DNA of 27,097 nucleotides from DATJBC01 sp035515515 (GCA_035515515.1 DATJBC010000269.1:1-27097); one strand, 5' to 3'. Shown: positions 16,386 to 24,146, counted from the stretch's first letter. Notes: generated from the letters alone by a model not told the origin. Translations and numbers: made by a program.

Positions 16386-17236
16386 CCACGGTCACCGTCG
16401 CCTCGGCGCCCGCCACCACGGCCCCGGCCCGGGCCAGGCCGCCGGTCGGCCACCTGTCCGACGTGTGGGCCATGACCAGGCGCAACCTCGTGCACATCTC
16501 GCGCGAGCCCATGCAGCTGTCGGACGTCACCATCCAGCCCGTGCTGTTCACCGTGCTGTTCATCTACATCTTCGGGGGCGGCATCCCCATCCCCGGCGGC
16601 GGCAGCTACACCGACTTCGTCCTGGCCGGCCTCCTGGCGCTCAACCTGGTCACCTCGACCATGGGCACCGCCGTGGGGCTGAGCACCGACCTGCACGAGG
16701 GCATGATCGACCGCTTCCGGGCGCTGCCCATGTGGCGGGCGGCCGTGCTGGTGGGCCGGTCCATCGCGGACCTGCTGACGTCGTGTCTGTGCGCCCTGAT
16801 CGTGGCGCTCACGGGGCTCGCCGTCGGGTGGCGCGCCGACGCGGCGTTGGTCTCGGTGGTGGGCGGCTTCGCGCTGGTGCTTCTCTTCTCCTACGCGCTG
16901 ACGTGGGTCGCGGCGTGCGTGGGCCTCAACAGCAAGAGCCCGGAGTCCGCCGCCTCCTTCGGGTTCATCGTGCTGTTCCCCCTGGCGTTCGTGTCCAACG
17001 CCATGGTGCCCACCCAGCACATGCCGGGCTGGCTCCAGGCCGTGGCCGACTGGAACCCGGTGAGCGCGGTCACCGCCGGGGCGCGCCACCTGTGGGGCAA
17101 CCCCAACCCCTCGGCGGCCGTCCACGCCTGGCCCATGCAGCATCCCGTGCTGGCGTCGCTGACGTGGTCGGTGGTCATCCTGGCCCTGGCCGCCCCCCTG
17201 GCGTCGTACTTCTTCCGCCGGCGCACCACCGAGTAG
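16382..17236 (+). CDS. DrrB-like ABC-2 exporter permease
   Basis: 284-residue membrane protein of the ABC-2/DrrB family. A cytoplasmic N-terminus with WAMTRRNLVHISREPMQLSD leads into six hydrophobic segments starting VLFTVLFIYIFGGGI. The motif EGMIDRFRALPMWRAAVLVGR is the cytoplasmic coupling region, and PLAFVSNAMVPTQHMPGWLQ plus NPVSAVTAGARHLWG are near-invariant in this family. Translationally coupled to the ATPase. The pair would extrude hydrophobic drugs; substrate not known. Confidence 0.92.
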   Translation: MTTVTVASAPATTAPARARPPVGHLSDVWAMTRRNLVHISREPMQLSDVTIQPVLFTVLFIYIFGGGIPIPGGGSYTDFVLAGLLALNLVTSTMGTAVGLSTDLHEGMIDRFRALPMWRAAVLVGRSIADLLTSCLCALIVALTGLAVGWRADAALVSVVGGFALVLLFSYALTWVAACVGLNSKSPESAASFGFIVLFPLAFVSNAMVPTQHMPGWLQAVADWNPVSAVTAGARHLWGNPNPSAAVHAWPMQHPVLASLTWSVVILALAAPLASYFFRRRTTE

Positions 17237-17246
17237 CGCCCGCCTC

Positions 17247-17267
17247 GGCGCCGGCCGGGCCGGTCGC
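17247..17267. terminator. GC-rich hairpin between convergent genes
   Basis: CCGGCC (17251-17256) and GGCCGG (17258-17263) pair around one base, with imperfect extension outward (GGCG with CGCC). It lies between the ends of the drrB-like gene and the minus-strand membrane-protein gene. No U-tract, so only a moderate candidate for a shared terminator. Confidence 0.35.
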
Positions 17268-17295
17268 CACCTCGGGTCGCCCGCGCCGGGCGTGC

Positions 17296-19155
17296 TCAGA
17301 GGGGGTGCACGGGACCCAGCCGGCTCGTGGGCCCGAACGTCCACACCCACGCGCCATCGGACCACCGGGGCGGGACGCCCAGGGTGGCCGTCGTGGCCGC
17401 CAGGGCGCCGGGCCGGGCGTCGCCCGGGATGAGCACGACGGTGAGGGGCCGCCACGCCGCCACCGCGGCGCGCACGGCGCGCTGCACCGCGGGGGTCACC
17501 CGCCGCGGGTCGCCGCTCAGGGCGCGCAGGGCCGCCACGGCTCCGCCCGGGGGGCTCATGAGCTCGTCGTCCACGCCGTTGGCGCCGGGCACGAAGGCCC
17601 ACCCCCCGACGAGGTCGAAGGCGTCGCCCGTCTCGGCCTGCCACGCCATGGGTTGGGATTCCAGCGCGTAGGCGAAGGGGATGGTGAGCACCGCCGTGCC
17701 CCGGGCCAGCCGCGGGGCGTCGTGTGCGAACCAGGCGGGCACGCGCGCCGTGGTCACCGTGAAGGGGAGCGAGTAGGTCACGAGGAGCGGGACGAAGGCG
17801 CCCGCCGACAGGGCGACCACGGCGCCTCTCGCCGCGCCACGCCGGGCCGCGTCGCTCACCGTCCGCCATCGCCGGCCGACGGCCTCCCACCAGGCGTCGA
17901 TGGAGGCGGCCAACAGCAGCCCGACGCACAGCGACACGGGCAGCGCGAAGCGGACCAGCTCGACGCTCGAGAGCACGGGCAGGCTGGCCCAGGCGCGGGC
18001 GGGGAAGAACTCGAGCACCCAGGCGAGCAGGCCGACACCGGCCACCAGGGCGCACGACGTCCGGCGCCGCCACAGGGGGGCCGACAGCACCACCGCCGCC
18101 AGGAGGCCGAAGCCGAGGAAGTCGGTGCTGGGCCCCTGCGGGCCCAGGTAGCCCACGGCCCGGAGGCTCGTGTGGGTGCTGTAGACGTTGGCGCCGGCAT
18201 CGACGATGCGCCAGGGCGCCGACGACACCACCGGCCAGAATGGCCCCTGCACGTGCCGGGGCCCGTGCAGGAAGAACCACACGGGATAGGCCAGGCACGC
18301 CCCGGCGACGGCCGCCGCCACCGACCCGGCCACCAGCAGCGGGCCGAGCGCGGCCCGTACCAGCCGGGGGCGCCGCGCCACGACCAACAGCGCGCCCAGC
18401 GCCACCGTGACGGCCGTGATCGCCATGACCTCGACGCCCGTGAAGAACTGCAGGACGCTGAGGCCGCCCAGCACCAGCCCCGTGCGCACCGGGCGGACGC
18501 CCCGGGTGAGGAGCCCGAGGCCGAGCAGCACCACCACGGGGAGGTAGGCCGTGACGGTGAGGTCGATGTGGCCCAGGACGGTGTTGCGCAGCATGAAGGG
18601 CGAGAAGGCGTAGAGGCCGCCCGCCACCAGCCGGGGTGCGACGCGCCGTGAGAACCGCCCCGCCAGCACGAAGGCCGCCCATCCCGACACCACGGGCGCC
18701 AGCAGGTTGGCCACGTTGAACGAGGCCACCGGCCCGAAGAGGGCGGTGACCGGCCACAGCAGGGCGGCGGGGGCCATCCAGCTCGTGTTGGTGATGGCGT
18801 TGACCCCGCCCAGCCGGGCCCACATGGCATTGGTGAGCAAGGGGTCGTGGCCATGGGAGAGCGCCCAGGGGAACCACTCCAGCCACCACACCTGCTGGCT
18901 GGTGTCGCCGCAGTTGCAGGTGATCGTGTGGGCCGGGTCGCCCCCGAACCACACGTGGCTCCACATGGCCACGGCTGCGGCGAGGTACACGGCCACGGCC
19001 AGGACGTGGTGCGGCCCCGGGGTGCGGGGGGCGGGGGCGAGGAGCGCGTCGTGGCGGACGGGCCCTGCCGGCGCCGGGCCGGTGGCGGCGCGCTCGTCGT
19101 GGCGACGCTGTGTGTGGGGCTCGCGACGCCGGGCGACGTCCAGCCGCTGGACCAT
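17296..19155 (-). CDS. Large polytopic membrane protein, GT-C glycosyltransferase-like
   Basis: 619 residues. The first membrane segment (VLAVAVYLAAAVAMWSHVWF) is followed by an outer loop with CNCGDTSQQVWWLEWFPWAL and HGHDPLLTNAMW. An acidic residue in the first outer loop is the GT-C hallmark. About ten further hydrophobic segments follow, with FSPFMLRNTVLGHIDL, and then a C-terminal outer domain of some 130 residues. GT-C enzymes use polyprenyl-phosphate sugars outside the membrane, so a role in cell-surface glycans is plausible but unproven. ATG 19155 is chosen since the long upstream open frame is antisense to the sigma-factor gene. It has no obvious operon partner. Confidence 0.78.
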   Translation of the reverse strand: MVQRLDVARRREPHTQRRHDERAATGPAPAGPVRHDALLAPAPRTPGPHHVLAVAVYLAAAVAMWSHVWFGGDPAHTITCNCGDTSQQVWWLEWFPWALSHGHDPLLTNAMWARLGGVNAITNTSWMAPAALLWPVTALFGPVASFNVANLLAPVVSGWAAFVLAGRFSRRVAPRLVAGGLYAFSPFMLRNTVLGHIDLTVTAYLPVVVLLGLGLLTRGVRPVRTGLVLGGLSVLQFFTGVEVMAITAVTVALGALLVVARRPRLVRAALGPLLVAGSVAAAVAGACLAYPVWFFLHGPRHVQGPFWPVVSSAPWRIVDAGANVYSTHTSLRAVGYLGPQGPSTDFLGFGLLAAVVLSAPLWRRRTSCALVAGVGLLAWVLEFFPARAWASLPVLSSVELVRFALPVSLCVGLLLAASIDAWWEAVGRRWRTVSDAARRGAARGAVVALSAGAFVPLLVTYSLPFTVTTARVPAWFAHDAPRLARGTAVLTIPFAYALESQPMAWQAETGDAFDLVGGWAFVPGANGVDDELMSPPGGAVAALRALSGDPRRVTPAVQRAVRAAVAAWRPLTVVLIPGDARPGALAATTATLGVPPRWSDGAWVWTFGPTSRLGPVHPL

Positions 19156-19226
19156 GTGATGCGCCCCTGTCGTCGGGATCAGCCATTGTCGCCCACCACC
19201 CACGGGCGGTGCTGGCAGGCCTCCGC

Positions 19227-19380
19227 TCAGGTCAGCGCGGCGTAGGCGGCGTCCTGCAGATCGCGGTGCACCTGCGGCACCTGCACGGTCTCGGAGAGGC
19301 GCTGGGTGAGCACGATGACGATCAGGTCCCGGACGGGGTCGACGAGCCACGAGGTGCCCAGCTCCCCGCCCCGGCCGGAG
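19227..19380 (-). pseudogene. 3' remnant of a serine beta-lactamase-like hydrolase
   Basis: About 50 residues ending at TGA 19229-19227 read GELGTSWLVDPVRDL then IVIVLTQRLSE, VHRDLQDAAYAALT. This is the C-terminal strand-helix of class C beta-lactamase-like (serine hydrolase) proteins, in which a GG(x)GTSW segment and a LTQR strand recur. Upstream of about 19380 the similarity stops abruptly and no active-site SxxK or YxN region is present, so this is a truncated remnant. Confidence 0.6.
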
Positions 19381-19397
19381 GCGCCCGCGCGGGCCCG

Positions 19398-19535
19398 GCG
19401 GTGGGCCTCGGGTCCCTGGTGCGGGCCCAGCTCGGCGCGGTGATCGGCGTGTTCGCCCGGGCGTTCTTCGTCGGGTCCATCGTCGGGGGCGGCGCCGTGG
19501 CCGCCACCACCGTGGCCCCGGCCGACGTCGCCTGA
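19398..19535 (+). pseudogene. Possible 3' remnant of an ABC permease
   Basis: The plus-strand frame reads AVGLGSLVRAQLGAVIGVFARAFFVGSIVGG and ends at TGA 19535. The first half resembles the last cytoplasmic loop and membrane segment of ABC-2 type permeases (GLGxLVRxQxGAVxG). No gene start or earlier domain exists, and the segment abuts the opposite-strand hydrolase remnant. The assignment is weak. Confidence 0.35.
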
Positions 19536-19764
19536 CCAGCCCCACCACCCCACGGGCCTCCCGGCGCGTCGTCGCCGGGGCCGCCCGGGGAGGTGCCGCC
19601 CGGGTGCGCGGGGCCGGCGACCGACGGCGTCGCCCCACGTCAGAGGGCCAATGCTGGATCGATGCCGCATCGACGTCGATCGACCGATGAGGTTGGCAGC
19701 GCGGTGTCGTCTCCATGGTGTGACCATGACGGCGTCCCGGGTGCGGGAAGTACCATGTCGCGTC
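19536..19764 (+). promoter_or_regulatory. Upstream region of the SigG-like gene, with dyad and -10
   Basis: A perfect inverted repeat TCGATG-N3-CATCGA (19659-19673) is followed by a second run of GTCGATCGA and CCGAT, giving several ATCGA units in 35 bases that could be an operator. TACCAT (19751-19756) is a plausible -10, eight bases before GTG 19765. A weak TGACGG (19727-19732) lies 18 bases upstream of it. The rest shows nothing I can name. Confidence 0.4.
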
Positions 19765-20739
19765 GTGAGCGTGCGAGCCGCCGCGCCGGAGGTCGAGGAG
19801 TTCGAGCTCCACCGGCGCGAGCTCACCGGCTACTGCTACCGCATGCTGGGCTCGGGATCCGAGGCCGAGGACGCCGTCCAGGAGACCATGCTGCGGGCGT
19901 GGCGGTCGGCCGAGGGGTTCGAGGGCCGGGCCAGCGTCCGGTCGTGGCTGTTCCGCATCGCCACTAACGTGTGTGTGGACATGCACCGCGGCGTCCAGCG
20001 CCGGGCCCGCCCCATGGAGCTCGGCCCCTCCTCGCCGCCCGACGAGGCGCTGCTCGGGCCCATGTTGGCCGAGAACGTGTGGGTGTCGCCGGTGCCCGAC
20101 GCCCGCGTGCTCCCCATGGGAGCCGACCCCGCCGACATCAGCGCGGCGCGCGACAGCATCCGCCTGGCGTTCGTGACCGCCCTCCAGCACCTGCCCGCCC
20201 GCCAGCGGGCCGTGCTCATCCTGTGCGAGGTCCTGCGCTGGCACGCACAGGAGGTGGCCGAGCTCCTCGACACGAGCGTGGCCGCCGTGAACAGCGCCTT
20301 GCAGCGCGCCCGCGCCACGCTCGCCGTGCTGCCCGCCGAGGCGCGCCCGCCCGACGTGGACGCCGACAACGCCGCGCTGCTCGCCCGGTACGTGGACGCC
20401 TTCGAGCGCTACGACATCGACGCGCTGGTGGCGTTGCTGCACGAGGACGCCGTGCAGTCCATGCCCCCCTTCGCCATGTGGATCCAGGGTGCCCGCAACA
20501 TCGGCGCCTGGATGGTCCAGCCCAGTCCCAGCGCGTGCCGGGGGTCCAAGCTCGTCGCCACCGCCGCCAACGGGTGCCCCGCCTTCGGCCAGTACCGGCG
20601 CGACCCCGCCGGCGGCCACCATCCCTGGGCGCTGCAGGTGCTCGAGATCTCAGGGGGCCGGATCGCGGCGTACCACGCCTTCCTCGACACCGAGCGCATC
20701 TTCCCCGTCTTCGGCCTGCCCGCCCACCTCGACGCCTAG
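19765..20739 (+). CDS. ECF sigma factor of the SigG / TIGR02960 type with SnoaL-like tail
   Basis: 324 residues from GTG 19765. Region 2 is at about 12-80 (GYCYRMLGSGSEAEDAVQETMLRAWR, then SVRSWLFRIATNVCVDMHR), region 4 at about 140-190 (LPARQRAVLILCEVLRWHAQEVAELLDTSVAAVNSALQRAR), and a SnoaL/NTF2-like domain at about 205-324 ending IFPVFGLPAHL, all typical of mycobacterial SigG-like proteins. ATG at 19726 would add 13 residues; the GTG is preferred because of the TACCAT -10. No anti-sigma gene is adjacent, and the tail domain may do that job (inference). Its last 90 bases overlap an opposite-strand gene. Confidence 0.88.
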   Translation: MSVRAAAPEVEEFELHRRELTGYCYRMLGSGSEAEDAVQETMLRAWRSAEGFEGRASVRSWLFRIATNVCVDMHRGVQRRARPMELGPSSPPDEALLGPMLAENVWVSPVPDARVLPMGADPADISAARDSIRLAFVTALQHLPARQRAVLILCEVLRWHAQEVAELLDTSVAAVNSALQRARATLAVLPAEARPPDVDADNAALLARYVDAFERYDIDALVALLHEDAVQSMPPFAMWIQGARNIGAWMVQPSPSACRGSKLVATAANGCPAFGQYRRDPAGGHHPWALQVLEISGGRIAAYHAFLDTERIFPVFGLPAHLDA

Positions 20740-20946
20740 GCCGGCCAGGGTCAGCAGGTCGGCCAACGGCGGCGACACGTCGTGGAGGACGAGGCGCCCC
20801 CCGCCCCGGCGGACGTGCAGCTGCAGCCGGGCGAGCCCGTCCACCACCACCAGGTCGGGGAGGCCCCGGCCCCACAGTGGGGCCGTGAACAGCGCCGTGC
20901 CGCCGGGGCTCACGATCGTGACGCGGCACCACGGCTCGTGCTCCAT
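20650..20946 (-). CDS. Small STAS-like protein overlapping the sigma-factor 3' end
   Basis: 98 residues: a short N-terminal strand region (CRVTIVSPGG), then LPDLVVVDGLARLQLHVRRGGGRLVLHDVSPPLADLLTLAGL. This is the helix-strand core of the small STAS-like proteins common in actinobacteria, where the strand LRLRD(V/A) and the helix ELxxLLxLxGL are the recognisable parts. The tail VGGQAEDGEDALGVEEG is encoded on the strand opposite the last 30 codons of the sigma factor. ATG 20946 is used; two GTG codons precede it. STAS proteins can antagonise anti-sigma factors, but a link to this sigma factor is inference. No promoter was recognised. Confidence 0.6.
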   Translation of the reverse strand: MEHEPWCRVTIVSPGGTALFTAPLWGRGLPDLVVVDGLARLQLHVRRGGGRLVLHDVSPPLADLLTLAGLGVEVGGQAEDGEDALGVEEGVVRRDPAP

Positions 20947-20952
20947 CACCAC

Positions 20953-21287
20953 ACCGACGACACGGCTGGCGGAAAGTCATCGGCGGGCGCGACGCGACGA
21001 CGACGGTCCCGACACGCGCCGTTCAGCGATCCGCCAAGAGATTCACCGAACAGCAACGGTCGCCCCCTGGGTGTGGCCAGGGTGGCCGCCTGAGGCCCAT
21101 GTGACGGGTGCGCGCCCTCTCGGTGGGGCTAGCACCACCGAGCGGTCACGAGGTACCACGGTTGAGCGTCACGCATGCAGCTGCGTCAATGGACGAGGCG
21201 TGTGCGGCGCGCCCCCCATGGGTACCGTGACGCGGGCCCGCCGGCGCAGGGGCGGCGGGTGCTCACGATCGAGAGAGGTGGAGAAGC
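20953..21287. other. Intergenic region upstream of the ScyD-like gene, with a hairpin and a short repeat
   Basis: No gene is visible. CTCGGTGG (21119-21126) pairs perfectly with CCACCGAG (21135-21142) around 8 bases. Further on, GCGTCA occurs twice (21166-21171 and 21183-21188, period 17) flanking GCATGCAGCT. These could be regulator sites for the ScyD-like gene. TACCGT (21223-21228) is a weak -10 candidate. The first 150 bases show nothing recognisable. Confidence 0.35.
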
Positions 21288-22571
21288 ATGCGGTCTCGCA
21301 GTGGACGGATCCGTCGGTGGCTCGTCGCCCCCGTACTCTTCGGTGCGCTGATCGCCGTGATGGCGTCACCGGCATCGGCCTCGCCGCACGGTGACGGCGG
21401 CCTCTTCTGGTCCCATCACTGGTCGTCGTGGAGGCACGGGCCGTCCAACGCCGGGCAGATCGACGTGGTGGCCACCGGGCTCAACCAGCCCAAGAAGATC
21501 ACCATCGCCCCCGACGGCAGCCTGTTGGTGGCGCTCTCGGGTGACGGTGTGGCCCCGGCCAGCTGCACCGACGGCAGCCAGCCGTCGTGCGTCGACACCT
21601 CGGGCGCCATCGACCGCGTCACCCCGTGGGGGCACGTGAGCACGCTGATCGGCGGCCTGCCCTCGGTGTCGGGCGGCGGGGACATGGCCAGCGCCACCGG
21701 CCCGGCCGAGGCCCGCTACGGCGACGGCGGGCTGCAGGTGCTGTTCCAGGACACCGACATCGACCCCACCACGGGCGCCGAGAGCTTCGGGCCCGCCGGC
21801 ACCCTCCTCGGTGACCTGGCCCGCTTCCACGGCAACGGCTCGGGCCAGGGGTCGGTCGAGGCCGCCTTCGGGCCCTTCGAGGCCGCCAACAACCCCGACA
21901 ACGGCGCGGGCAGCGGCGTCACCCCGGCGGACGCCATCGACAGCGACCCGTACTCCTTCGTCCCCTACCGCGGCGGGTGGGCGGTGGCCGACGCGGCCGC
22001 CAACGACCTGCTGTGGGTGTCGCCCCGGGGCCACATCTCGGTGCTGGCCGTCTTCCCCACGATCTCCGAGACAGCCGCCCCCGGCACGCTCGGGCCCACG
22101 CAGACCACGGCCGTCCCCTTCGACGCCCAGGCCGTGCCCGACGCGGTGGCGGTCGGCCCCGACGGCGCGCTGTACGTGGGTGAGCTGGGCGGCTTCCCCT
22201 TCAACGTGGGCTCGTCGGACGTGTACCGGGTCGTCCCGGGCCACGCGCCCACCGTGTACGCCAGCGGCTTCACCGCCATCGGCGACATCGGCTTCGACCA
22301 GGCGGGGCACCTGCTCGTGCTCGAGATCGACCAGGCCGGCCTGAACGACCCGGCCCTGGCGGGCGGGGGGCTCCCCACGCCCGGCGCGCTCATCCGGGTG
22401 GGGCACAACGGGTCCCAGACGGTGATCGCCAGTACGGGCCTCTACTTCCCCACGGGCCTGGCCGTCGGCTGTGACGGCTGGGCCTACGTCTCGAACTTCG
22501 GCGTGGTCTCGGCCACGGGCGGCCCCGGCGGGGTGAGCGGCGAGATCGTCAAGGTGGGACTGGGTCGCTGA
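21288..22571 (+). CDS. Secreted ScyD/ScyE-family beta-propeller protein
   Basis: 427 residues. A Sec signal peptide (RIRRWLVAPVLFGALIAVMASPASA, cleavage near residue 31) precedes a His/Trp-rich spacer and a beta-propeller: repeated blades such as QPKKITIAPDGSLLVAL, VPDAVAVGPDGALYVGEL, DIGFDQAGHLLVLEI and FPTGLAVGCDGWAYVSN. The family is named after scytonemin-cluster proteins of cyanobacteria, but actinobacterial members occur without that cluster and their function is unknown; no other scytonemin gene is here. ATG 21288 has GAGGTGGAG upstream. The gene is flanked by a long intergenic region and a strong hairpin, so it is probably monocistronic. Confidence 0.85.
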   Translation: MRSRSGRIRRWLVAPVLFGALIAVMASPASASPHGDGGLFWSHHWSSWRHGPSNAGQIDVVATGLNQPKKITIAPDGSLLVALSGDGVAPASCTDGSQPSCVDTSGAIDRVTPWGHVSTLIGGLPSVSGGGDMASATGPAEARYGDGGLQVLFQDTDIDPTTGAESFGPAGTLLGDLARFHGNGSGQGSVEAAFGPFEAANNPDNGAGSGVTPADAIDSDPYSFVPYRGGWAVADAAANDLLWVSPRGHISVLAVFPTISETAAPGTLGPTQTTAVPFDAQAVPDAVAVGPDGALYVGELGGFPFNVGSSDVYRVVPGHAPTVYASGFTAIGDIGFDQAGHLLVLEIDQAGLNDPALAGGGLPTPGALIRVGHNGSQTVIASTGLYFPTGLAVGCDGWAYVSNFGVVSATGGPGGVSGEIVKVGLGR

Positions 22572-22588
22572 CCCCGGCGCGACGCACC

Positions 22589-22618
22589 CGGGCCCGGCGC
22601 GCTGGCGCGCCGGGCCCG
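22589..22618 (+). terminator. 14-bp perfect hairpin after the ScyD-like gene
   Basis: CGGGCCCGGCGCGC (22589-22602) and GCGCGCCGGGCCCG (22605-22618) are exact complements; the apex would open to at least four bases. It begins 18 bases after the stop. No U-tract, as is usual in such genomes. Confidence 0.68.
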
Positions 22619-22686
22619 CTGCGCGCCCGTCCCTCCGACCGGGCGCGGCGCGGTCCCGGTGCGTTTCCCGGCCGGCGCCCCCCGGG

Positions 22687-22692
22687 CAGAAT
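22687..22692 (+). promoter_or_regulatory. Leaderless -10 of the AraC-type gene
   Basis: CAGAAT lies exactly six bases before ATG 22699. A -35 is not clear. Confidence 0.45.
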
Positions 22693-22698
22693 GGGCGC

Positions 22699-23157
22699 AT
22701 GCCCGCCGACCTCGACGAGCTGCGTCGGCTGCGCCGGGCCCGGGACCGCATGGATCGCGAGTACGCGCAGCCGCTCGACGTGCCCGCCCTGGCCTGCACG
22801 GCGCTCATGTCGCCGGCGCACTTCAGCCGGCGCTTCCGCGAGGCGTACGGCGAGACCCCGTACTCCTATCTCATGACGCGGCGCATCGAGCGGGCCAAGG
22901 CGTTGCTGCGCCGCGGCGACCTGAGCGTGACCGACGTCTGCTTGGCGGTCGGGTGGACGAGCCCGGGGTCATTCTGCGCCCGCTTCACCGAGCTGGTGGG
23001 AGAGGCCCCCTCGGTGTACCGCACCCGCGACCACGACGAGATCCGCGCCATGGCTCCCTGCCAGGCGATGGTCCTGACCAGGCCGCGCCGGCGCGGGGGC
23101 CAGGGACGTCCCAAGAGAGCAGTTTCGGAGAAGCGCCCGTCGCGGGCACCCACCTAG
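22699..23157 (+). CDS. AraC-family regulator (stand-alone DNA-binding domain)
   Basis: 152 residues with only the two-helix-turn-helix AraC domain, about residues 12-110: LDVPALACTALMSPAHFSRRFREAYGETPYSYLMTRRIERAKALLRRGDLSVTDVCLAVGWTSPGSFCARFTELVGEAPSVYR. The first HTH is the MSPAHFSRRFREAYG region and the second the WTSPGSFCARFTE region. No ligand domain is present; the C-terminal 40 residues are basic and unstructured. It is followed 10 bases later by a VOC gene, an arrangement common in actinobacteria, so the VOC protein is probably its target or partner. Confidence 0.9.
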   Translation: MPADLDELRRLRRARDRMDREYAQPLDVPALACTALMSPAHFSRRFREAYGETPYSYLMTRRIERAKALLRRGDLSVTDVCLAVGWTSPGSFCARFTELVGEAPSVYRTRDHDEIRAMAPCQAMVLTRPRRRGGQGRPKRAVSEKRPSRAPT

Positions 23158-23167
23158 AGTCGGTCCT

Positions 23168-23572
23168 ATGACCGTCTCGCTCAGCACCGTGCACATCCAC
23201 GTCGACGACCCCGACGCCGCCCTCGCCTTCTACCGCGACACCCTCGGCCTGACGGTGCGCTTCGAGGTCGCCAACGACGGCTTCCGCTGGATCACGCTCA
23301 GCACCGACAGCCAGCCCGAGATCGGGATCGTGTTGTCGCAGCCCCAGGCGGGGCGCTCGAAGGAGGACGGGGACGCCCTCGCCGCCATGCTCGCCAAGGG
23401 CGAGATGTACCCCGTCCACTTCCGCACCGACGACCTCGACGCCACCTTCGACAAGGTCGCCTCCACGCCCGGCGTCGAGGTGCTGCAGGAGCCCACGGCC
23501 CAGCCCTGGGGCGTGCGCGACGCCGCCGTGCGGGACCCGGCGGGCAACCGGCTGCGCATCGAGCAGGGATAG
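23168..23572 (+). CDS. VOC-family (glyoxalase/bleomycin-resistance-like) protein
   Basis: 134 residues with two paired beta-alpha-beta-beta-beta units: VHIHVDDPDAALAFYRDTLGL at the N-terminus, then YPVHFRTDDLDATFDKVAS and WGVRDAAVRDPAGNRLRIEQ at the end. The first His (VHIHVDD), the His of VHFRTDD and the Glu of RIEQ are in the places usually used for metal binding. Reaction unknown. TAGAGT (23155-23160) lies seven bases before the ATG, so it may also have its own near-leaderless promoter inside the end of the AraC-type gene. Confidence 0.88.
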   Translation: MTVSLSTVHIHVDDPDAALAFYRDTLGLTVRFEVANDGFRWITLSTDSQPEIGIVLSQPQAGRSKEDGDALAAMLAKGEMYPVHFRTDDLDATFDKVASTPGVEVLQEPTAQPWGVRDAAVRDPAGNRLRIEQG

Positions 23573-23594
23573 GCCGCGCCGGCGCGCCTCCCGC

Positions 23595-24146
23595 TCAGTG
23601 CAGGACGGCGCGCACCAGGAGGATGCCGGCGCCGAGGGCCACGCCCACCAGCACGTGCAAGGCACGCTGGGCGCCGCCGGCGCGGCTGCGGGCGGTGGCC
23701 ACCACCTCGAAGAGGGCGAGCACCAGGGCGCAGGTCCACAGGGCGGCCACCACCGCGGTGTCGAGGGAGACGCCCGCCACCCACAGCGCACCCAGCACGG
23801 CGATGGGGATGGCCGCGCCCTTCACGATGGCCCCCTCGTGCACGAAGGCGTCCCACCAGCCCCGAGCCGAGAGGGTCTGGCGCGTGGTCAGACGGCGCCC
23901 GACCACCGTGGCGTAGGTGTGGGCCACCCAGTACAGCGCCAGCACGATGAGCGTGGCCACCACGGTGTCGGCGAAGGTCTCGCGCCGGGTGCTCTCGGCC
24001 GCCAGCACGGCCCCCACCGCGAGCGTGCCGTACACCACGCCCGACGGGTTGTCCTCGGGCTCGATCCAGCGCAGGACGGCCGCCGCCGCTCGGGCCACCC
24101 GCCGGGCCGGCCGGCGGACCGAGGGGCCAGCGTCGGCGGCGCGCAT
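23595..24146 (-). CDS. Small multi-pass membrane protein of unknown function
   Basis: 183 residues with about five hydrophobic segments: VVYGTLAVGAVLAA, TVVATLIVLALYWVAHTYATVVG, AIVKGAAIPIAVLGALWVAG, AVVAALWTCALVLALFEVVA and LHVLVGVALGAGILLVRAVL. I do not recognise a named family, though the WVAHTYA and RGWWDAFVHEG segments look conserved in kind. ATG 24146 overlaps the oxidoreductase stop by one base (TGATG); GTG 24149 is the alternative start. It is the last gene of the WS/DGAT unit. Confidence 0.75.
   Translation of the reverse strand: MRAADAGPSVRRPARRVARAAAAVLRWIEPEDNPSGVVYGTLAVGAVLAAESTRRETFADTVVATLIVLALYWVAHTYATVVGRRLTTRQTLSARGWWDAFVHEGAIVKGAAIPIAVLGALWVAGVSLDTAVVAALWTCALVLALFEVVATARSRAGGAQRALHVLVGVALGAGILLVRAVLH

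Noticed and set aside
15422..19186. 1254-codon minus-strand open frame
   Set aside because: It runs antisense to the intact drrAB-like genes and out of frame with the membrane protein; low-complexity composition and no domains.
21288..22571. A scytonemin biosynthesis locus, because of the ScyD/ScyE-like gene
   Set aside because: No other scytonemin gene is nearby and this family is widespread in actinobacteria without the pathway.
23103..23112. GGGACGTCCC palindrome as a second DosR-type box
   Set aside because: It lacks the four-base centre of a DosR box and lies inside the end of the AraC-type coding sequence.
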